A stretch of 64,000 bases of DNA. Origin: Ascarosepion bandense. Lineage: Eukaryota; Mollusca; Cephalopoda; Sepiida; Sepiidae. Shown here piece by piece: positions 1 through 9,908 of the stretch; position 1 is the first letter of the stretch; each line of letters starts with the position of its first letter. The stretch spans positions 2,941,001 to 3,005,000 of the forward strand of contig JBBBDQ010001935.1 in the NCBI GenBank assembly GCA_037127315.1. The letters run 5' to 3'. The notes below the pieces were generated by a model. That model was given only the letters and a program-made list of their open reading frames with translations. It made no database searches and had not been told where the DNA came from. Position numbers and translations under genes: made by a program.

Positions 1-40
1 CGCAGACACACCGCTCGTCAGGGTCAGTTAAATTTATTGA
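1..40 (-). repeat. Possible PLE-D terminal fragment, cut by window start
   Basis: Read on the minus strand, the segment CCCTGACGA followed by a GGTGTGT run resembles the 3' terminal region of the Penelope-like element at 50607-52930. Only about 25 bases compare, so this is tentative. Confidence 0.25.
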
Positions 41-224
41 ATTATTAATATCCTAATTAAAGTCGATATAAATAATATTAATTATAGAATACAAACATAT
101 TTCAGATTTGCTATGTGTAATGTGTTAAATATCATTAAAAAGTCAAATGTAATATTATAAAAATATTCTATTGAAATAGAAGCAAATTTTTCTAAATTTT
201 TAATATACGTATCTCTTAACTGTA

Positions 225-300
225 GGTTCTGTGTATGACGGTAAACTGCATCCGACAGCAAGGCCTTTGATTGGGAGGTTGTGAGGTTTGTTTTAATGAT
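225..300 (-). repeat. Interspersed repeat R1, fragment
   Basis: The stretch containing TATGACGGTAAACTGCATCC and GATTGGGAGGTTGTGAGG matches the copy at 56155-56340 in the same orientation, and the copy at 24204-24395 in reverse. Class unknown. The rest of 41-460 is AT-rich with nothing recognised. Confidence 0.5.
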
Positions 301-477
301 TGAAAATATTCACACAACTTTTCCTAGGTGAAGGGTTATTTTACTTAATGATGGCCGAGCCTCTTTTATGCTTTAAATAATTCCACTTTAAACAGGTATG
401 ACTTTTTCTTTTAAGTGCTTAATTCTCTCTCTCTCTCTCTTTCTCTCTCTCTCATATATATATATATATATTGTTAA

Positions 478-605
478 ATATAAGAGACAATGAATGTCTA
501 TTTTGTTTAATCATGAGCCGTTCTAAACATCGTATTTTGGTTTTAATTTCAGGTGAAAATAAAGACAAAAATTCTTCAGCATATAGTGAAAACCTAAGAT
601 GATGT
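478..605 (-). repeat. PLE-A terminal repeat, fragment
   Basis: GAGACAATGAATGTCTATT, then AATCATGAGCCGTTCTAAAC and AAAATAAAGACAAAAATTCT, match the copies at 10710-10820 and 13073-13170. It abuts a (CT)n/(TA)n run at 427-470. Confidence 0.7.
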
Positions 606-694
606 AATTGAGAAGAAGAGGACAAAAAACATTATGTCATGTGAGGTGTTGATATTTCATTCGTTGAGCAATAACTTCCCCTTAAATCGTGTAG

Positions 695-1078
695 GTGGAA
701 AATAATCTCATTGATCAAGAATCTGATTTGCATAAAGATATCATGGGTCTCGCCGCATCCTCTAAGAGAATTGGGGACAACTATAAAAATCGAGGACCGA
801 GTGAGAAAAATCAGATTTTAGCTGAATTTGAGGGAATTTGGGAGTTTTTCAGAGCTGTCGAGGAACGGAGACCAAACGACCCCACTGCACGCCGCCACGT
901 CTTGTTTTTATTTGGAGAATTGACAGCTCTGATTATTTTTAACAAAACTTCGCACTGTTATGAAAAGGTTTTCTTTTTTTTTTTTTTTTTGGAAAATTTG
1001 AAAGCTCCGACTATTCTTAACGAAAATTCGCTCTGTTATGAAAAGATTGTTTTTATTTGGAAAATTTGTAAGTTCTGA
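695..1078 (+). CDS. Unrecognised open frame, 127 codons, doubtful
   Basis: The first 80 or so residues are mixed and hydrophilic (for example AASSKRIGDNYKNRG and EFEGIWEFFRAVEERRPND). The frame then enters a poly-T run giving eight phenylalanines, followed by a local near-repeat (AALIIFN-type and APTILNE-type segments). The early part could be an exon or the end of a retroelement Gag. I recognise no family. The poly-T tail makes the annotated end meaningless. Flanks on both sides are repeat-derived or AT-rich. Confidence 0.15.
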   Translation: MENNLIDQESDLHKDIMGLAASSKRIGDNYKNRGPSEKNQILAEFEGIWEFFRAVEERRPNDPTARRHVLFLFGELTALIIFNKTSHCYEKVFFFFFFLENLKAPTILNENSLCYEKIVFIWKICKF

Positions 1079-2104
1079 TTACTTAAATGAATTCTTTTCT
1101 CCGTTGAAAACTTTGAATTTCGGCGATTGTACATTTTGCTTTTATAATTAATTATTATATATATATATATATATATAAACTTTCTTTCATAACTCATCCA
1201 GGCGTCTTCGAATTTATTCATTTATTTTTATTTTTCAATTTTTTTTTTTTTGTGCCGTATTTATTTTTTTTCAGCACAAGTGTACACGTGTGTTCGGTCT
1301 GGTTTGAGGTGGTAGAGAGACAGAGACGGGTTTTCAACGTGACTTTTCTGAGATCAAAGAACACAGTATGAGCAGAAAGGTTCACCATTGTAATAGACGT
1401 TTTGAGGATCAGCTGCTGTGACGAGGTCATTGTCACGATTAGCGACCCGAGAGTGTCGTCATAGTTGGTGCCGTTTCGATAGCATCAACCCGCTCAGGTT
1501 CCGGTCGTCATCGTCACAACAGGTTCCGGACCAGGGGCAGAGAGCCAGTCGGGGGCAAGGTGTCACAACAGAGCGCTAGCATGTCAGGGGACTTTTCGTT
1601 GAGGAAAGATTCCACTCTACAAAAGTTGGTACGAATGCAGCGGATGTTCGTGAAGGAAATATTGAGAGGTTTAGGTGATTTTCACTTTGCCTGGTTTATT
1701 TTTGTTTGAGATACGGTTGTTCATGCTTGTTGTTGGTGAGGAGAGGCCACGAGTAGAGGTGGAAGACGGTTATTGAATGCGACATACGCTGGAAAGGTGC
1801 TGGTGCGGACTGCAGCAAAATGTGGCCTCGGGGTTGTCTACCGGAAGCGTTTGCAGGGACACTTATCCATGTGCAACATGACACTGCAAGAACACCGATA
1901 TTATGCAACTGTTGATCAAAGCAGCCGCTCTCGACGCTAAGTAAGAATTAGGGTTCTTAACTACCAGTCGGATACAGCAACCAGAAAACTGCCAACCCGG
2001 TACCCTCAGAATGAAGAGACGTTCCCACCGACTACGCAGATCGCACGAAAATTGTGGGCACATCAATACTGAGGTCTGAAGAGAGGAAGAGAATCCGAAA
2101 CCAT
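1079..2104. other. No recognised feature
   Basis: Short (TA)n at 1157-1178. From about 1440 to 1930 the sequence is clearly richer in G+C than its surroundings and free of microsatellites, so it may be a former exon or LTR. Open frames here are short and unrecognised. Confidence 0.3.
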
Positions 2105-2215
2105 TTCCGGAATAAGGAACAAGGGATGAGTCTCTATTCCTGTTCAATAGAAGTGGGAGGAGTGTGAACCGGGAGATAGTAGAATCTATTTACTTCCATT
2201 TGATAAAAAGATTTA
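2105..2215 (-). repeat. SINE-C head fragment
   Basis: On the minus strand it reads CGGTTCACACTCC (a box-B-like motif), then GAACAGG and CTCATCCCTTGTT. It matches the heads at 12757-13072 and 46209-46690. The LINE-type 3' tail is not present here. From 2216 to 2690 nothing else is recognised. Confidence 0.55.
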
Positions 2216-2684
2216 CAAAGTTTAACTTAGTTAAATCCGAATGCAAGAGAAATTTCTAAAAGTAAAAAAAAAAACCATTTGACGTCAAACGTTCAAATAT
2301 GGAAAACAGAGAAATGAAAGTAGATTTAAGGAAAAAAATAAAATAATAAAATACATGAAAATGACTTACATTTAAAGAATTCAATCATAAATGAAATCTA
2401 ACGCCAGTTCAGACTGGACACGAACGAAATGATAAGATTTTAGAAAAGACGACAGAAAAGGAAAAAAAAAAGAAATATCACAGCCAACAACTGGAATGGC
2501 CAATAGAGTAAAAAATGTTGGCAATTTCGACAAAGATTTAACTTTTTCGCAGAAACCATAATCGGAAAGAGCAAGTGGATTCAAATTAGTACCAGCTACC
2601 CTATATATGACCCACTGGATGGGAGAGTGGGGTTTTCATCCGAGTAGGGAAATACCAGATACATATTAAGAGAAAGAAAGAAAG

Positions 2685-2689
<5 letters not shown>

Positions 2690-2753
<64 letters not shown>
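2690..2753. repeat. (TA)n microsatellite
   Basis: About 30 TA units. Its last TA is the left target duplication of the mariner derivative that follows. Confidence 0.95.
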
Positions 2754-2754
<1 letters not shown>

Positions 2755-3301
2755 GAGGGTCATTCAATAAATAAGCTGCATTTTTCGATATAAGGACTTC
2801 TAATACAGATAGAAGCTTAATTTTTTTAAATTTTTTTTCCTTTACTTCTTTTTCAAAAGGATTTCATTTTTTTTCAGATTGAAAAAGACTTTGAGAGTTT
2901 TGGAGATTAACAAAGATGGTCGACCAAGAGGCATGCCCCAGAATTGAACAGAGGTTAATTATCAAGTTTTTGGTTGCTAAAGAGTGCAAACCAGTTGAAA
3001 TTCATAGGAGAATGTCAACTGTGTATGGTGCCACATGTTTCAGCCAAAAGAATGTCTGCAAGTGGGCTAAATTGTTTAAAGATGTTTGAAAGTGACGATG
3101 AAGTCAAAAGTGCTATGAGCGATTGGTTGAGACATTAGTCCAAAAGTTTTTACGCTGGGGCAATACGGAAGCTTGTGCACAGATGGGAAAAGTGTGTGAC
3201 ACTGCTGGATAACTACGTTGAAAAAAAAAATGAAAAAAGTAAGCTTCTATCTGTATTAGAAAATTCACCTTAGAAAAATTCACCCTATTTATTGAATGAC
3301 C

Positions 3302-3305
<4 letters not shown>
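2754..3305 (+). mobile_element. Internally deleted mariner transposon
   Basis: The 552-bp element has terminal inverted repeats starting CGAGGGTCATTCAATAAATA on the left; the right end reads TGAGGGTCATTCAATAAATA on the minus strand. Inner inverted parts (CTAATACAGATAGAAGCTTA) also match. TA flanks both ends (2752-2753 and 3306-3307), the usual mariner target. The inside keeps the first and last parts of a transposase frame but not the catalytic core. This is a MITE-like deletion derivative that would need transposase from elsewhere. Confidence 0.9.
2916..3228 (+). pseudogene. Mariner transposase, ends only
   Basis: ATG at 2916 opens 57 codons, to TGA at 3087. They read as the mariner N-terminal helix-turn-helix region: RLIIKFLVAKECKPVEIHRR, then TVYG, then KNVCKWAKLFKDV. 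From 3091 the sequence reads SDDEVKSAMSDWLRH, a TAG stop, then FYAGAIRKLVHRWEKCV, which is the C-terminal end of mariner transposases. The central part with the D,D,D catalytic residues (roughly 200 residues) is missing. The junction lies near 3087-3091. It cannot encode an active enzyme. Confidence 0.85.

Positions 3306-3307
<2 letters not shown>

Positions 3308-3352
<45 letters not shown>
3308..3352. repeat. (TA)n microsatellite
   Basis: About 22 TA units, continuing the TA run into which the mariner inserted. 3353-3559 has no recognised feature. Confidence 0.95.
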
Positions 3353-3355
<3 letters not shown>

Positions 3356-3559
3356 TCCATGCTAATTGCTATAGAAAAATTAACCACAAAACAAAATTAT
3401 GTCATTAAACAGTTATTCAACTAAATATGAAATATTGCTTTGCACAACTTATGTCAATTTTGTCTTCAAATTAAAGAACCTGTCTAATATAATTATAATT
3501 AACCTAGAGAAGTTTGTCACTTAACTCAGAAGAGTTATACCGACTTCAAAATTTTGTGA

Positions 3560-4090
3560 AGCCATTATTATTGTGATGTCTTCACTCTTCAAGGATTTTG
3601 TTTCTTTTGCTGCTGTTTCACAATATTTTTCTTATATATATATGGACGGTCACCTCGATTAAGTTAGTGAATGCTACCATAATCAATCCATCTTTGGTGT
3701 TTTAAAGAGTTTTGTCGGTCTAGCGCTCAACTGTGCACTTAATGTAGACCTCCGTGACAAATCTGAGGCTCTCATGAACAAATTCAGGAGTTCTTTTTCA
3801 TCAGAACGATCTGAGTGGGTTTTCCAAGCTGATGTAACTTCGTAATCATCATTAAACTCATCCAACTCTATCCGAATCCTCTACACTGTACTCAGAGAAA
3901 AACATCCTGATGTGATCGTATTGACGCTTCCAGTGCGAATGCCATTCAGTACAGCGTGCCGCATTCAAATTCCTGTTGGAATGAATTGCGCCATTTCTCA
4001 CCGCTGGTGTCCAACTGACCCAACTACACTGTGATGTCGACAAAATAAAAAGCAAACAACGCACATGCTCGAAATTCAAACTATAAAATA
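3560..4090. repeat. Interspersed repeat R2, copy 1
   Basis: About 330 bp align with 62740-63065 in the same orientation, for example AAATCTGAGGCTCTCA, CATCAGAACGATCTGAGTG and CTTCGTAATCATCATTAAAC. On the minus strand a 60-codon frame (3683-3865) contains DEFNDDYEVTSAWKTHSDRS. A similar peptide is found in copy 2, so the repeat may have been coding. Family unknown. Confidence 0.6.
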
Positions 4091-4131
4091 GTGACAACTA
4101 ACCCATCGCCCTATATATATATATATATATA

Positions 4132-4418
4132 TCAGTCATTCAGTTAAGTGGCATACACGCTTCGGCAATCATGTGTTGAAAGAGACATGACAGACTGAGC
4201 AGTAGATTTTTCCCGCAGTAGATTGCCGCTACTTTTTGCGGTAGATTGATTGCCAACCAAGGCTGTAGAACCTAATCTGTCCTGTTATTTAACCTATAGT
4301 TGGTGGGAAGAGATGGATTAATAACTTTCCCAAGGGTATTTGCGCGTAAGTGAATTCAAATTCGGTTCTCCGATTTCTCGTTCCAAGCCGATATCCATTA
4401 CACCACAACACACATCCA
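4132..4418 (-). mobile_element. SINE1 (tRNA-derived SINE), diverged full copy
   Basis: Reverse copy of the family described at 5849-6151. The tail ATTCAGTTAAGTGGCATAC is at the left. The tRNA-like head (GATATCCATTACACCACAAC) is at the right, next to (TA)n at 4424-4452. Confidence 0.8.
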
Positions 4419-4419
4419 T

Positions 4420-4423
<4 letters not shown>

Positions 4424-4456
<33 letters not shown>

Positions 4457-4659
4457 GATTTGTTTGAACATTATTTTTTATCGATATTGGTATTTAAGTA
4501 GAATGACCCACATTTTCGTAATAAAAGTTTATCGTAAATAATCAGGCCAGTAGATATAAATATATAATACTGTTTAATTAAAAAACAGAATATCTACTTA
4601 AATACGAGTATCGATAATAAATCATTTCAAATTGTCGGTTGTTTATAAACAAGTTTCGT

Positions 4660-4709
<50 letters not shown>
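4424..4709. repeat. Two (TA)n runs with AT-rich spacer
   Basis: (TA)n at 4424-4452 and 4660-4709. Between them, 4455-4520 and 4555-4640 form an imperfect inverted repeat: ATTGGTATTTAAGTAGA against TCTACTTAAATACGAGTATC. Confidence 0.7.
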
Positions 4710-4710
<1 letters not shown>

Positions 4711-5095
4711 CCCACACTTAATAAAATCACATTTCAATCTGGTCATAACACATTACGTTGCATTTAGACATTTGATTGTGTTAACATTTCGGTCTCTCAC
4801 GCGGTGTGACGTCATAGAACAGCAGTACAAATTTACGAACTGCGTCTGCTATTTGGTGAGTGTTATCGTTGTTTAGCAATGTTTTAAGTCAACACCAGAT
4901 AAAATCATGTTTGATGGCGGTTGTCTTTATGTTAACGTCCCTGTAACCTCTCTGAAGATGGCTCCTGTGATCCGAAAGTTTAGAACCAGCATAATAAAAA
5001 AATATCTAATTGTTGGAGAATTTTTGCCAAAATACGACTCTAGAACGACTCATGATTAACAGACATTCATTGTCTGTTATTTTTAACAGTATATG
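4710..5095 (+). mobile_element. PLE-A 3' end (C-terminal codons plus terminal repeat)
   Basis: Matches 10710-11130 in reverse. The start (AACCCACACTTAATAAAATC) corresponds to the last coding residues of the PLE frame at 11065-11310. It is followed by the terminal region with CTGAAGATGGCTCCTGTGAT and CCGAAAG, then the GACATTCATTGTCTG end. It abuts (TA)n on its left. Confidence 0.75.
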
Positions 5096-5848
5096 TTTAG
5101 AAGATCTATATATATAAAAATATATACATGTGTGTACTGATATATACTGAACATTTTATATTTTGTTTTATGGATATAAATTCAGTTCATTATACTGATG
5201 ATTAAGCAAGGCAAGTCCGCTCTACTTTGTATGCGCACCCACTTACACACATGCGTACAATTACCACATGACGACACATCAGTGTGGATATAGATTATTT
5301 GGGGATAGTGCTTACACGCCCGTATATAACCAGACGCACATATATACAGGCACACACATATTTCCGAAGATTCTATAGCGGCGGCATTTTGAAAGGTAGA
5401 AGTCACATAGAAACCCCATTGTACCCTAAAGCTAATAAGTAAATATGCAAAGCGACGAAAAGCATTCGGATAGATGGCAAATTATTAGTTAGGTTTTAGT
5501 TCTGCGGGGAGTGTCTATTATTTAAAGAAAGGACAATATGGGCGTATTGAGAAGACAGGTGTTACAATATTAAGAGAAATAGAACAACATATATTTGTAC
5601 AATTGTTCACCTTTTCACTTATAATTTGGGAAGTATTATTTTCCGAGGAAAAATTTTCAAGATCTTTTTTTCTCAGTTAGGATAGTTGACCTCAAATAAC
5701 TATTTACTCAGTTTAGCATAGCTTGTCCCACGGACAAAAAATAAAAAATAAAAAAGCCACACGGTATGCATCGAAATCGTTGTATTCGTAATAGCCCTCT
5801 ATACCAACACACCAGTACTCCAAAGTGTTTCATTTAAGTACTGGGAAG
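5096..5848. other. No recognised feature
   Basis: AT-rich, non-repetitive by eye. No open frame that I recognise. Confidence 0.4.
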
Positions 5849-6151
5849 TGCATTGTGGTGCAGTGGATATCGGCTCGGAACGAGAAATCGGGGAGCCAAG
5901 TTTGAATTCCAGTCGAATTCCTTGCATTCACTTACGCACAAATACTCTTGGGAACGCTATTAATTCGTCTCTTCCCTCCAGTTATGGGTTAAATAACAAG
6001 ACAGATTGGGTTCTATAGCCTTGGTTGGTAACCAGTCTGCCGCAGAAAGCAATGGCAACCTACTGCGGGATAATCTTCTGCCCAGTCAGTCATGTGTCTT
6101 GCGAGACATGATCGCCCAAGCGTGTATCACGTATGGCACTTGACTGACTGG
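5849..6151 (+). mobile_element. SINE1 (tRNA-derived SINE), full copy
   Basis: The head carries RNA polymerase III promoter motifs: box A TGGTGCAGTGG and a box-B-like GTTTGAATTCC (GTTCGAATTCC in sister copies). The body runs through CACTTACGCACAAATACTC and CAGTTATGGGTTAAATAAC. The 3' end holds a hairpin of the form CATGTCTC-loop-GAGACATG, then CAAGCGTGTATCACGTATGG and TGACTGACTGG. About 300 bp. It should be mobilised by a LINE; no partner with this tail is visible in the window. Confidence 0.9.
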
Positions 6152-6415
6152 GTTGAAACAACACTTTACGTAAGATCACTGAAGTTAAGGAACGCCAGAC
6201 CATGTCAATACTTAGATGAGTGACCGTTTGGAAATAACAGGAGTCGTAACCTTGGATGTGCCGGTAGTGTAATGGATAATGGCTCAAAATTATTAATTGG
6301 AGATCCGAGTTTCAATTCCCATTGGTTTTGTTGTGTATTCACTTACGCGTAAACACTCCTAACAAAGATATGTATTCACCTCTTCTCTAATATCACAAAA
6401 CAAGTATTACCTTAA
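6152..6415 (+). mobile_element. 5S rRNA-headed, tRNA-like composite SINE
   Basis: 6168-6260 resembles the 3' two thirds of 5S rRNA: GATCACTGAAGTTAAGGAAC, then AATACTTAGATGAGTGACCG and TTTGGAAATAA. It runs directly into a tRNA-like unit with box A TAGTGTAATGG and box B GTTTCAATTCC, then a SINE1-like body (TTCACTTACGCGTAAACAC). A second, more diverged copy with the same order lies at 20365-20585 in reverse. Two copies with the same order argue for a real fused element, not chance neighbours. Confidence 0.7.
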
Positions 6416-6439
6416 AAAAATACTTTTACAGTCGATATT

Positions 6440-6725
6440 ATAATCGACAGTGGATAGCGTCACGGAACAACAAATCGGAGAGCCGGGTTCGAATTCCAGT
6501 TGAATTCGTTGCATTCACTCGGAAAGGTATTAATCCATCGCTTCTCTCTCCAGCTATGGGTTAAATAGCAGGATTGATTGTGTTATATACCCTTGTTTGG
6601 CAATTAGTCTACCGCAGAAAATAATGGCAATCTACTGCGGGAAAATTTTCTGCCCCGTCAGTCAAGTTTCTTTCGAGATATGGTCGCCCAAAGCGTGTAT
6701 CACGTATGGCACTTAACTGACTGAC
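6440..6725 (+). mobile_element. SINE1, diverged copy
   Basis: Head GACAGTGGATAGCG (box A decayed) and GGTTCGAATTCCAGTTGAAT. Part of the body (the cgcaaatac segment) is deleted. The tail runs to CTTAACTGACTGAC. Confidence 0.85.
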
Positions 6726-6889
6726 AATTTCAAACGTATTCTGGCTTTGAATAACCAGCAAAGGGTTGATAAACCGTAGAAAATGTATGAATGAAACAAT
6801 TATTTATGTACTAACCAGTTCTAAGTATGTGTTGTGTGTAATTGTCAGCGGTTCGAAAAGAGAAAAGGACAATCAGAGTTCGGATACAT

Positions 6890-7015
6890 TACACCGTTCC
6901 ATTCTCTTTTGCAAAAATACCCTTATAAAATGTCTGAATATGTCTCTTCTCCCAACAGCTATGGGTTAAAAAGCATGGCAAACTAAACTCTCTATTTAAG
7001 GTTGGCAACGAGTCA
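6890..7015 (+). repeat. SINE1 body fragment, strongly decayed
   Basis: GCAAAAATACCCTT, then TCTCTTCTCCCAACAGCTAT and GGGTTAAAAAGCATGG, follow the SINE1 body. Head and tail are not identifiable. Confidence 0.45.
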
Positions 7016-7282
7016 TTTGAGAAGAATGACGAAAAGTATGACACCGAGATCAGAAGGCGAATTGGCATGGCTAAAGATGCTTTTTAGAAGCTGAGTATTC
7101 AGTCAGTTAAGTGCGATACGTGATACACGCTTTGAGCGATCATGTCTCGAAAGAGACATGACTAACTGGGCAGAAGGTTATCCCGCAGTAGGTTGCCATT
7201 GCTTTCTGCGGTAGACTGGTTGCCAGCCAAGGCTATAGTACCCAATCTGTCCTATTATTTGACTCATAGCTAGAAGGGAAAG

Positions 7283-7400
7283 AAAAGCATTATATTATTA
7301 AGGTAATAGGTGGGGACCAGTTTATTACTTCATAACAATAGAAAACCGATCCCCCACTTTATGATCAGTAGAAGACTTAATCATGATTCCAACTATTATA
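7283..7400. repeat. Palindromic linker P (in SINE1 dimer 1)
   Basis: Contains arms GGTGGGGACCAGTTTATTA and AAACCGATCCCCCACTTTAT, which fold on each other with a few mismatches. The same linker occurs at 22279-22409, 34791-34886, 42749-42887 and 58913-59050. Confidence 0.8.
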
Positions 7401-7497
7401 TTCAGTCAGTCAGTTAAGTGTCATACGTGATACACGCTTTGGGCGATCATGTCTCGAAAGAGACATGATTGACTAGATAGAAGATTATCCCGCAGTA

Positions 7498-7723
7498 GGT
7501 TGCCATTGCTTTCTGCAGTAGACTAGTTGCCAGCCAAGGCTATAGGACTCAATCTGTCCTGTTATTTAACCCATAACTGGAGGAAAGAGATGGATTAATA
7601 CCTTTCCCAAGGTTGCCATTGCTTTCTGCAGTAGACTAGTTGCCAGCCAAGGCTATAGGACTCAATCTGTCCTGTTATTTAACCCATAACTGGAGGAAAG
7701 AGATGGATTAATACCTTTCCCAA
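7498..7723 (-). repeat. 113-bp tandem duplication inside SINE1
   Basis: GGTTGCCATTGCTTTCTGCA starts at 7498 and again at 7611. The two 113-bp units are identical or nearly so, indicating a recent duplication. The sister composite lacks it. Confidence 0.9.
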
Positions 7724-8399
7724 GGGTATTTGTGAGTAAGTGAATGCAAGGCATTCAACTACAATTCGAACTCGGCTCCCTGATTTGTCATCCCGAGTCG
7801 ATATCCACTGCACCACAACGCACATCCGAGTAGAGTATTAAGTGACCGAAAAAATTCGCTGGAATCAAAGATGAGAGTACTGTATTGCTATGAGATGTCT
7901 GTTCTTAAATATGGCAGTGAATGATGAACAATCTCATCAAAGATGATGGAGATACTTGATAAATGAAATGTGGTTCTGCAGAAGGATGCTGAAGATATTA
8001 TGGACTGAATACGTGAGCAACGATGAGATCTTAGTGAGGATCGAATCAAAAAGAAGCTAATATTTAACATCAGGAAAGGACAGCTGAATTCCTGGGTCAC
8101 ATAACGAGGAAGGCGGGGGGGTTGGAGAATTTGATACTCAGAGGTCAGATAGAGGGAAAAGAGACAAGGGAAAGCAACGCGTAACATACTTGATGGGCTT
8201 GAGCAAATGTATGGCAGAGCGAGGGTTGGATGGCGTAACAAGTGAAAGCGTGCTAAGAGCCACTAGGGATAGGAAGATGTGGAAGGCCATGATCACCTAC
8301 ATCCCGAAGAAATACGGCACATAGAAGAAGAAAAACTGTAAATTTTAAACATAGCCATCTGAAGCTGTAAAATAATTCTAACATGGAGTGGTGAAACTG

Positions 8400-8402
<3 letters not shown>

Positions 8403-8461
<59 letters not shown>
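8403..8461. repeat. (TA)n microsatellite
   Basis: About 29 TA units between the RTE copy and the tandem repeat that follows. Confidence 0.95.
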
Positions 8462-8463
<2 letters not shown>

Positions 8464-8481
8464 GAATTTTTAACAGTTATG

Positions 8482-8985
8482 GATAATTCTGTAGCTTTAG
8501 AAAATATCTGATTCAAAATGCCATGATTTACCTTGAAAAGAATCAGACTATTTCTGTCGTGTCCGGATGGAGCTGTTTCGGCTAATTCTATTGCTCTAGA
8601 AAATGTCTGATTCGTTTTTCCATAAATTATCTTTAGAAGTGTCAAACTATTTTTGCAATGTCTGCGCTGGGGCTGTTTTTGCTCATTCTACGCTGTAGAA
8701 AGTGACTGACTCGTTTTGCCAGGAATTATCTTAAAAAGAGACAATTTCTGCCATGTATGGGCTGGATCAGTTTCCTCTTATTCTATTGCTCTAGAAAATG
8801 GTTCAAGTCGTTTTGCCATAAATTATCTTTCAAAGAGTTAGACTATGTCTGCTATGTCTGGACTAGAGGTGCTTTGGTTTAGCCTATCGCTCTAGAAAAT
8901 GCCTGAATCGTTTTTCCGTAAACTATCTTTAGAAGAGTCAGACTTTTTTTTTCCATGTTTGGGCTGAAATTGTCGTCTCAACTGC
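8482..8985. repeat. Tandem repeat, ~100-bp unit, about 5 copies
   Basis: Each unit carries TCTATTGCTCTAGAAAATG, then CATAAATTATCTTTAGAAG, then a CATGTCTGGGCTGGAGCTG-like stretch. Copies are 75-90% alike by eye, so the array is old. No coding potential recognised. Confidence 0.8.
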
Positions 8986-9099
8986 TTCTTTCCCAAAGAA
9001 TTTAAGTAAACGTGCGTCTTTATTTTTTAATATCCACATTTTTGGTTTACTTTCACAAACCTGAAGAGTGATCTTGTTTATTTTATTTTTTTCAATTAT

Positions 9100-9665
9100 A
9101 ATGAGTTTTCAAGTCAAGCAGGCTCCAATATTTGTGAGATTGGTGTAAAACCATCTTTATGAAATTGATCAACTGCTTACCTTCAGTTTAAAAACAGGGT
9201 TAGAAATGGTGAAGTGAAGCAGACTTAAATATTTTGAAGATTGGTGCAAATTCCTCTTTGTAAGAATGATCTTTTGTGATCTATTGCTCAACTATCATCA
9301 ATTTAAAAGTAGGGTTAGATTCGGTAATTTTCAAGTCCAGGAGACTCAAATATTTAGGAGATTGGCACAAAACCATCTTCATGAGATTGATCTAGCATAT
9401 TTTGCTCAACTATCTATCGTCAGTTTAAAAGCAGGATTACAAGTGATCATTTTCAAGCCAAGCAGTCTCCAAGATTTAGGAGACTGGCGCAATATCCTGT
9501 TTATGACGTATTTTACTTAACTCTCTATCCTCAAATTAAAAGCAGTGTCACAAATGTTAAATTCCAAGTCAAGCGGGCCCTGATATTATTATCTTAAAAG
9601 CCGGTTTACAAATGGTAATTTTCAAGTCAAGAAATCTTCAACATTTGGGAGTTTGGTACAACCCT
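9100..9665. repeat. Second tandem repeat, ~115-130-bp unit, about 5 copies
   Basis: Units share TTTTCAAGTCAAGCAG, then ATATTTAGGAGATTGGC, and AACTATCTATCGTCAGTTTA. The unit is unrelated to the array at 8482-8985. Later units are shortened. Confidence 0.75.
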
Positions 9666-9908
9666 ATCTAATTGCACTACAAACCGTTAATACATATAAG
9701 TATTTTCAAAATCACTTCAAATAATTGTCTTTGATTGCTCCAAATATGTATTGGGTATAACATATACACATTCAGTTGTTTAGTTGTTTGCTAAGTGGAA
9801 ATACGATTTAAAAAGAACCTGCCTGCTTTGAAATTCAGTATACAAAACCTTAGTCTTTACTTAGCCTCGGACACCTAATTATGCATAACTACCACAGGCA
9901 AAGGACTG

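Larger units (their letters stand above)
7098..7827 (-). mobile_element. SINE1-P-SINE1 composite, copy 1
   Basis: On the minus strand: a full SINE1 (7827 to 7401), a palindromic linker P (7400 to about 7283), and a second SINE1 starting mid-body (about 7282 to 7098). GAGTA at 7093-7097 and 7828-7832 is the likely target duplication. Junctions match those of the composite at 22121-22722, so the whole unit transposed. Confidence 0.85.
7018..8332 (+). pseudogene. RTE-type LINE 3' region, split by a SINE1 dimer
   Basis: 7040-7097 and 7828-8332 are homologous to the C-terminal part of the RTE reverse transcriptase at 28037-28705 (for example GCGAATTGGCATGGC, GTGGTTCTGCAGAAGGATGC, CTAAGAGCCACTAGGGATAG). 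The 3' end CGGCACATAGAAGAAGAAAA has the short A/G-rich tail usual for RTE elements. Frameshifts and stops throughout. The SINE1 dimer inserted at 7098, with GAGTA repeated on both sides. Confidence 0.85.

Noticed and set aside
1440..1560. Retroviral-type primer-binding site (TTGGTGCCG)
   Set aside because: A single 9-base match without a neighbouring LTR or gag codons is not enough.
5849..6151. Functional tRNA gene
   Set aside because: Boxes A and B are present but there is no cloverleaf of the right length, and the unit is dispersed with a SINE body and tail.
6168..6260. Functional 5S rRNA gene
   Set aside because: Strongly diverged, lacks a clear 5' third, and is joined to a tRNA-like SINE unit in two copies.
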